Below are positions 5,401 through 8,168 of a DNA stretch of 8,168 nt, one piece after another. Origin of the DNA: Oscillospiraceae bacterium (GTDB lineage Bacteria; Bacillota; Clostridia; Oscillospirales; Oscillospiraceae); contig JAEDKB010000066.1 in NCBI GenBank assembly GCA_016296045.1, forward strand, positions 1 through 8,168, given 5' to 3'. Position 1 is the stretch's first letter; each line of letters opens with the position of its first letter. The notes beneath the pieces were generated by a model, which was given only the letters and a program-made list of their open reading frames with translations, searched no databases and had not been told where the DNA came from. The translations under genes and the position numbers were made by a program.

Positions 5401-7649
5401 AATACACCGAGTCTGTGACCATCCCCGCAGGCGAAAACAAGACCTATAGCTTTGAATATAAGCGCACGGTTTCCGGTGAACAGAAGATCTATGTTACCTA
5501 TACCGGCACCTATAACGGCAAATCCTTTACCTGCCAGGCAAACGTTTCGAGCAAGGTTTATAAGGCAGAAGACCTGATCAATGTTGCAATCGACAGAGGC
5601 CATGATAACTACTATGTTTCCGGCGACTATGCAGGAAGCGTCGGCAGCTTCATTGAATATGCTGCTCAGAACGGTATTCAGGTGAAATACCTTGATGCAG
5701 GTGAGTTCACCTATGAGAATCTGAAGCAGTATAGAATGGTCGTTCTGACGGTCAACTATGTCAGAAATACCAGAAAAGCAGTGGATTATACCTCCGATGA
5801 AATTGCTGCACTGAAGAAGTACGCGGAAAACGGCGGCAATCTTATCATCTGCTCGAAGTCCGACCGTGATAATACATTTGACAACTGTGCTGAAAATACC
5901 AATAAGCTCCTGAGCGCAATCGGTGCAAATACCAGAGTTGTCAATGGCATCATTGTCGATAATGATTTGGCTGCAAACGAGAAATACCGTGTGTACTTCT
6001 CCTCCATTGAAAACTTCAATACGGAGCATCGCTTCATGCAGGGCGTTTATACAGCCTCCAACGCATTCGGAACCCGTCCCGCAACCGACAACCAGACCGG
6101 CTTCCAGATGTATAACGGCGCTCCGATCGAAATTCTCGATAAGGATAAGGTTGAAGTTCTTGTGAAGGGCTATGATACCACATGGGGCTCTCACTATGAC
6201 GGCTATTTCACCGCCGCAAACTTCCTGCCGGAGTACGATCCGAATAATGCAGAGACTACTACGGTCAAGATGGGCGATGTCAATATCGTTACCTATGAGG
6301 ATCTGCCCGGCGGCGGTTGGGTTGTTACCTCCGGTGTGACATTCCTCTCGAATTACGACATTAAGAGCGACGCAGATTACGCGAACAAATTCATGGTTCA
6401 GAACATTCTCCGTGATCTGACCGGTGCGGATGATGGTATTAAGATCACTCCGATTTCCGAGGTCAAGAAGGTTCCGGAATCTCAGTCCGGCAAGCAGTTC
6501 AACATTGAAGGCTATGTTACTTCCAATGCTTCTGCCTACGATCAGGATACGGCGTTCTTCGATTGTATCTACATCCAGGATAAGAACGGCAACGGCATCA
6601 ACGCATTCCCTGTTGCAGGCAACTACGCAATCGGCATGAATGTCCGTGCACACGGTGCAGTCACCTACTATTGCGGCGAAATCGAACTGAACCTCAGCTC
6701 TGATTACAATGGCTACTGCCGTGTCATTTCCGATGATATCTATATTGTGCAGCCGAAGGAAGTTGACTGTAAGACTGCAATGTCGAATGCAACCATCGGC
6801 AACCTGATGAAGGTCAGGGGTATTGTAACCGGCATCCACAAGACAGAGGGCGTTATCGATAAGATCTATGTCCGCGACGCTGTCGGTGAGGCATGCTTGT
6901 TCATCAATGGTTACATCATGAAGGATTATACCGGCTTGGATGACCTGAAGGTTGGTATGATGATCTCCGGTATCGGTATTGGTTCCCGTGACGTTGACGA
7001 GCAGAGCGCAACCAGTGCAATCTTCTCCCGTCTGCGTGTCCGTAACCGCAGCGAGATCGTGATTCTTGATTCTCAGATCCACAGCGATCTGCTGTTCACC
7101 GATGTCAATGAAAAAGACTGGTTCTTCGATGAAGTTCTTGCGGTGGTTGAGCGCGGCTTGCTCCTCGGCACCTCCACTTCTACATTTGCACCGAATGCTA
7201 CGCTGACCCGTGGCATGGTCGCAACCGTCCTGTACCGTATGGCCGGCGAACCGAAGGTCAGCGCAAAATCCTCCTTCAAGGATGTCGATGCCGGTGCATG
7301 GTATGCTGATCCGATCGCATGGGCAGAGGAAAACAATGTTGTCGGCGGCTACGAGGATAATACCTTCCGCCCGAATAACAATGTGACCCGTCAGGAAATG
7401 GCACTGATGCTGGCAAGATACGCAGCGCAGATGGATGACCTTGATGTTAAGGCAGAGGGAAGCCTGAATGCGTTCTCGGATGGTAACACGGTTCCCGAAT
7501 GGTCTCGTGATGCAGTCATCTGGGCAGTTGACAATGGCATTATCAATGGTCTTGACGGCAAGATTGCCCCGACCAGCAATGCAACTCGTGCACAGTTTGC
7601 CGCAATTATTATCAGATATCTGAACATGAGCACTCCGGAGCCCCAATAA
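2451..7649 (+). CDS. Secreted, SLH-anchored multidomain PHP (CehA/McbA-type) metallohydrolase
   Basis: A 1732-residue exported surface protein. In order: signal peptide (1-28/29, KNLKR then a hydrophobic core ending VATAA); two copies of an unrecognised ~150-residue domain (about 37-187 and 204-360); two Ig-like beta-sandwiches (about 366-460, 461-551); a PHP hydrolase domain (about 553-830); beta-sandwich modules (about 831-928, 931-1035); a GATase-like Rossmann module resembling IFT52/DUF4350 domains (about 1043-1325); two OB-fold-like modules (about 1332-1432, 1442-1538); three SLH repeats (about 1549-1727) that bind secondary cell-wall polymer. PHP metal-ligand motifs are present: H561-S-H563, D569, D594-H595, E649, H658, H726, E752 and D789-N-H791, so activity is expected. 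PHP domains hydrolyse phosphoesters; together with OB folds this suggests action on extracellular nucleic acids or nucleotides, but the substrate is inference. Its own promoter, ideal RBS and terminator suggest a single-gene, highly expressed unit. Confidence 0.87.
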   Translation: MRKNLKRAVSAILVVVMILAMLPVVATAASEMFKATPIAGVPQEGAAFIIFAPSASVAMGSEATGGKTTGFDTKSNEENSDLEVSAGTGLYKLKAASTAGTYYLTCGGKYYTATATSKAAFYDAPQSKGSVWKIETLEDGYRIANTDYFYNSNPACIEVYSSAFSPYGFDATNLGYYTMKFYSVDEATADPDGDGYIGTKPVALPLPENGDKVVIYNAYAEAVFGPQTDDLTAPSVEPIASTANEDGTIDAGNGAYIFNVTVSGGYYTFESKGKYLAISTATDDSGNSTECVCYYTEESDYTKWKLESVTGGYIMYNKAAKYKNSAVAIEFFSSTFSGWTYNGSSHLFAMNFYKIEDSYDLGYVLNPKVNITANDAFIGMDYTFSFVLDELTKVTELKVEYDVGSGFKSLTPTEVKTYNYEVTIAKALLAGNSELKLRVSAKNEYRMEYSDTVTVAIKDEPLIISVSPLPNAATGTEKRPEISAVIANCGSNPKVTMTLDGTEIQPTVTESKISYKPMASLADDRHIVELTITRTDGKKTDMTWSFFVGEAGMSLYFGQIHSHTAEYSDGAGQLEDAYEHAMAADDVDFLIVTDHSNYFDTTSTATTSSYYDLSSLTKSGSTSKWEQARATAAEYDAKSTDFVCAYGYEMTWSGGPGHTNTFNTYGPVSRNNSSLNEKTNSYAGMHLYNDLMVNANNGLDVDGNAVAEGVKTKNLEDAPVVSQFNHPGTTFGTFDDFAGYTPLRDSVLCLVEVGNGEGKVGGSSYWPSYSEYDKALAKGWHVAPTNNQDNHKGKWGDANTCRDVILTDNFTEAGLYEAMSQRRVYSTEDQNLRIYYYLNGEIMGSIIDVNDEELKTVTITASISDPDGEKLGKIEIIGENGVSLKSYTAAGSTFELKDTINNTDAYYYIKVTEADGDIAVTAPIWIGEATPITCDIKTDAALCVVGQSENITSTITNAADKDYSISRVRFTLVDSTGKESVIKEYTESVTIPAGENKTYSFEYKRTVSGEQKIYVTYTGTYNGKSFTCQANVSSKVYKAEDLINVAIDRGHDNYYVSGDYAGSVGSFIEYAAQNGIQVKYLDAGEFTYENLKQYRMVVLTVNYVRNTRKAVDYTSDEIAALKKYAENGGNLIICSKSDRDNTFDNCAENTNKLLSAIGANTRVVNGIIVDNDLAANEKYRVYFSSIENFNTEHRFMQGVYTASNAFGTRPATDNQTGFQMYNGAPIEILDKDKVEVLVKGYDTTWGSHYDGYFTAANFLPEYDPNNAETTTVKMGDVNIVTYEDLPGGGWVVTSGVTFLSNYDIKSDADYANKFMVQNILRDLTGADDGIKITPISEVKKVPESQSGKQFNIEGYVTSNASAYDQDTAFFDCIYIQDKNGNGINAFPVAGNYAIGMNVRAHGAVTYYCGEIELNLSSDYNGYCRVISDDIYIVQPKEVDCKTAMSNATIGNLMKVRGIVTGIHKTEGVIDKIYVRDAVGEACLFINGYIMKDYTGLDDLKVGMMISGIGIGSRDVDEQSATSAIFSRLRVRNRSEIVILDSQIHSDLLFTDVNEKDWFFDEVLAVVERGLLLGTSTSTFAPNATLTRGMVATVLYRMAGEPKVSAKSSFKDVDAGAWYADPIAWAEENNVVGGYEDNTFRPNNNVTRQEMALMLARYAAQMDDLDVKAEGSLNAFSDGNTVPEWSRDAVIWAVDNGIINGLDGKIAPTSNATRAQFAAIIIRYLNMSTPEPQ
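2559..3530 (+). repeat. Tandem duplication of an unrecognised ~150-residue domain
   Basis: Within the large protein, residues about 37-187 and 204-360 align by eye. Both have a start of the type IIFAPSASVAMG / VIYNAYAEAVFG, a G-Y/L-Y beta stretch, W-K-[IL]-E-[ST] followed by GY, IE-[VF]-[YF]-S-S-x-F-S, and an ending M-x-F-Y. The DNA has diverged, so the duplication is old. The fold appears all-beta. I do not recognise the family with confidence; an extracellular ligand- or carbohydrate-binding module is possible. Confidence 0.65.
4107..4940 (+). other. PHP / CehA-McbA-type catalytic domain of the large protein
   Basis: This segment encodes LYFGQIHSHT...SDG, IVTDHS, YGYEMTW...GHTN, FNHPG, VEVGNGEG and TNNQDNHKG, in the order seen in secreted CehA/McbA-like PHP proteins. 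The His/Asp/Glu residues expected to hold the metal cluster are all retained. A preceding Ig-like domain of the type SPLPNA...RPEISA is the usual partner of these domains. Confidence 0.8.
7095..7631 (+). repeat. Three SLH (S-layer homology) repeats at the C-terminus
   Basis: The repeats begin near residues 1549 (FTDVNEKDWF), 1609 (FKDVDAGAWY) and 1675 (FSDGNTVPEWS), and each ends with the typical TR-x-x-[FM] helix: LTRGMVATVLYRMAG, VTRQEMALMLARYA and ATRAQFAAIIIRYL. The third repeat departs from the usual D-V after F, reading FSDG. Three copies are the usual number for non-covalent attachment to the cell wall. Confidence 0.93.
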
Positions 7650-7679
7650 TTGTATCGAACTGTAATGTAAACATAATTA

Positions 7680-7711
7680 GATCCGGCTGCCGCATTTGCG
7701 GCAGCCGGATC
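7680..7711 (+). terminator. Rho-independent terminator of the large SLH protein gene
   Basis: A perfect 14-bp, GC-rich stem (GATCCGGCTGCCGC at 7680-7693, GCGGCAGCCGGATC at 7698-7711) with an ATTT loop begins 30 bp after the stop codon. An A/T-rich stretch follows (7712-7725), with only a broken T-run, but the stem is very stable. Confidence 0.85.
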
Positions 7712-7731
7712 ATATATTTATTATATGAAAA

Positions 7732-7753
7732 ACACGCTGCTGATGCAGCGTGT
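7732..7753 (-). terminator. Rho-independent terminator of the small membrane protein gene
   Basis: A 9-bp perfect stem (ACACGCTGC at 7732-7740, GCAGCGTGT at 7745-7753) with a 4-nt loop is followed, on the - strand, by a run of T from the A-tract at 7728-7732. It lies about 50 bp downstream of the - strand stop codon. The + strand side also has TTTGTGTTTTT, so it may act as a backup in the other direction. Confidence 0.75.
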
Positions 7754-7805
7754 AGTTTGTGTTTTTATACGAATTCTTAATAAAAACCAAAGTCAAAAAT
7801 CAGTA

Positions 7806-8021
7806 TTAGAACTGATCTTGATTGTTGGAAGGAAGTTTTGCAGCACTAAAGACTGTCAGGAATAAGCCGGAAAGGAAAATAAACAAATCCACAAAACCAA
7901 GACCGGCTTCAAAGCCTTTGGGAGTTAAAAACATATTATAAAGAAAAACAGCTATGCTCAGAAGAAGCAGACATACGCCGAAAAAAACTTTCAGAATGTT
8001 CCAGAAATAACTCCAATTCAT
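7806..8021 (-). CDS. Small two-helix membrane protein, function unknown
   Basis: A 71-residue protein beginning MNWSYFW, with two hydrophobic helices at about 9-31 and 40-61, a short loop containing TPKGFEAG, and a polar tail ending SNNQDQF. I do not recognise a family. I chose the ATG at 8021 because GGAG lies 8 nt upstream on the - strand (8030-8033); the frame can be extended 12 codons to a TTG at 8057, but no good ribosome site was seen for that start. The gene has its own terminator, and its upstream region has a TACAAT candidate -10 within a small palindrome, so it is probably monocistronic. It converges on the large surface-protein gene. The ribosome site, terminator and clear two-helix pattern argue that it is real; nothing indicates its role. 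Confidence 0.65.
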   Translation of the reverse strand: MNWSYFWNILKVFFGVCLLLLSIAVFLYNMFLTPKGFEAGLGFVDLFIFLSGLFLTVFSAAKLPSNNQDQF

Positions 8022-8029
8022 TGTTTTTT

Positions 8030-8033
8030 CTCC
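8030..8033 (-). promoter_or_regulatory. Ribosome binding site deciding the small membrane protein's start
   Basis: On the - strand ATTGGAGAAAAAACA precedes ATG. The GGAG core is 8 nt from the ATG at 8021, favouring this start over the upstream TTG at 8057. Confidence 0.6.
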
Positions 8034-8068
8034 AATCAGAAGAATTTGCCGAAACAAATCAACATACG

Positions 8069-8081
8069 CATTGTAACAATG
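8069..8081. promoter_or_regulatory. 13-bp palindrome, candidate operator of the small membrane protein gene
   Basis: CATTGT-A-ACAATG is a perfect dyad with a single central base, 48 bp upstream of the ATG. On the - strand it contains TACAAT (a possible -10, one mismatch from consensus), but no convincing -35 lies 16-18 bp upstream. The repressor, if any, is unknown. Confidence 0.4.
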
Positions 8082-8085
8082 TCTG

Positions 8086-8126
8086 AATTTCGCCAGAACA
8101 GATCATTTTGGCTGTTTTGCGAAATT
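8086..8126. repeat. Long imperfect inverted repeat upstream of the small membrane protein gene
   Basis: AATTTCGC at 8086-8093 pairs with GCGAAATT at 8119-8126, and after one bulged base CAGAACAG-type sequence (8095-8101) pairs with CTGTTTT (8112-8118), giving about 15 pairs with one G-U and a 10-nt loop. No T-run follows on either strand, so it is not an obvious terminator. Confidence 0.6.
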
Positions 8127-8144
8127 GCGCGGCTCTTGCCGCGC
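8127..8144. repeat. GC-rich hairpin at the right edge
   Basis: GCGCGGC (8127-8133) and GCCGCGC (8138-8144) form a perfect 7-bp stem with a TCTT loop. It fits directly between two other inverted repeats, with virtually no spacing. Confidence 0.6.
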
Positions 8145-8145
8145 G

Positions 8146-8168
8146 AATAAACCGCTTTGCGGTTTATT
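8146..8168. terminator. Hairpin ending at the window edge, possible terminator of a neighbouring gene
   Basis: AATAAACCGC (8146-8155) and GCGGTTTATT (8159-8168) form a perfect 10-bp stem with a TTT loop. The A/T-rich ends give short T-rich stretches on both strands, so it may terminate a gene beyond the edge. The stem may extend outside the window. Confidence 0.45.

Noticed and set aside
2673..7646. A 1657-codon open frame on the - strand opposite the large gene.
   Set aside because: It is in exact register with the sense codons and exists because the sense gene avoids TTA, CTA and TCA. Its predicted product has no recognisable domain, begins at a TTG without a ribosome site, and overlaps a gene with clear domains.
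8022..8057. A TTG-initiated N-terminal extension of the small membrane protein.
   Set aside because: No convincing ribosome site lies upstream of the TTG, whereas GGAG is well placed before the ATG at 8021.
8086..8168. The clustered hairpins at the right edge as a CRISPR array or integron attachment site.
   Set aside because: The dyads differ from one another in sequence and spacing, there are no repeated units with unique spacers, and no integrase or cas gene is in view.

Overview
The window looks like a chromosomal stretch from a Gram-positive anaerobe of the class Clostridia, probably an Oscillospiraceae/Ruminococcaceae-type gut bacterium. This rests on strong AAGGAGG/GGAGGT ribosome binding sites, a consensus sigma-A promoter, a secreted protein anchored by three C-terminal SLH domains, a clostridial-type pdxT and a YibE/F membrane protein. 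The taxonomic call is inference; there is no rRNA or other marker gene.

Layout, left to right: (1) the nearly complete pdxT gene (+), the glutaminase half of pyridoxal 5'-phosphate synthase; (2) a perfect 15-bp bidirectional terminator hairpin shared with the convergent gene; (3) a YibE/F-family polytopic membrane protein (-) driven by a textbook consensus promoter; (4) a ~350-bp AT-rich divergent regulatory region with two cre-like boxes, a 10-bp inverted repeat and a probable extended -10 promoter; (5) one very large gene (+, 1732 aa) filling about two thirds of the window; (6) a 156-bp spacer with two terminator hairpins, one serving each converging gene; (7) a 71-aa two-helix membrane protein of unknown function (-); (8) a right edge packed with three consecutive inverted repeats.

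The large gene is the centre of interest. It encodes an exported, cell-envelope-tethered modular enzyme: signal peptide, a duplicated ~150-residue domain of unknown function, two Ig-like modules, a PHP/CehA-McbA-type metal-dependent hydrolase domain with its metal-binding residues apparently intact, two more beta-sandwich modules, a GATase-like (IFT52/DUF4350-like) Rossmann module, two OB-fold-like modules and three SLH repeats. A surface phosphoesterase or nucleic-acid/nucleotide scavenging role is plausible but unproven. The gene has extreme codon bias: no TTA, CTA or TCA codon over about 1,650 consecutive codons. This suggests high expression and also creates a giant but spurious antisense reading frame.

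The genes do not form one operon. They are arranged convergent, divergent, convergent, and each carries its own terminator signal. I see no CRISPR array, tRNA, rRNA, transposase or phage gene. No multi-gene undescribed system is evident; the novelty, if any, lies in the domain architecture of the large surface protein and in the non-coding structure around it.
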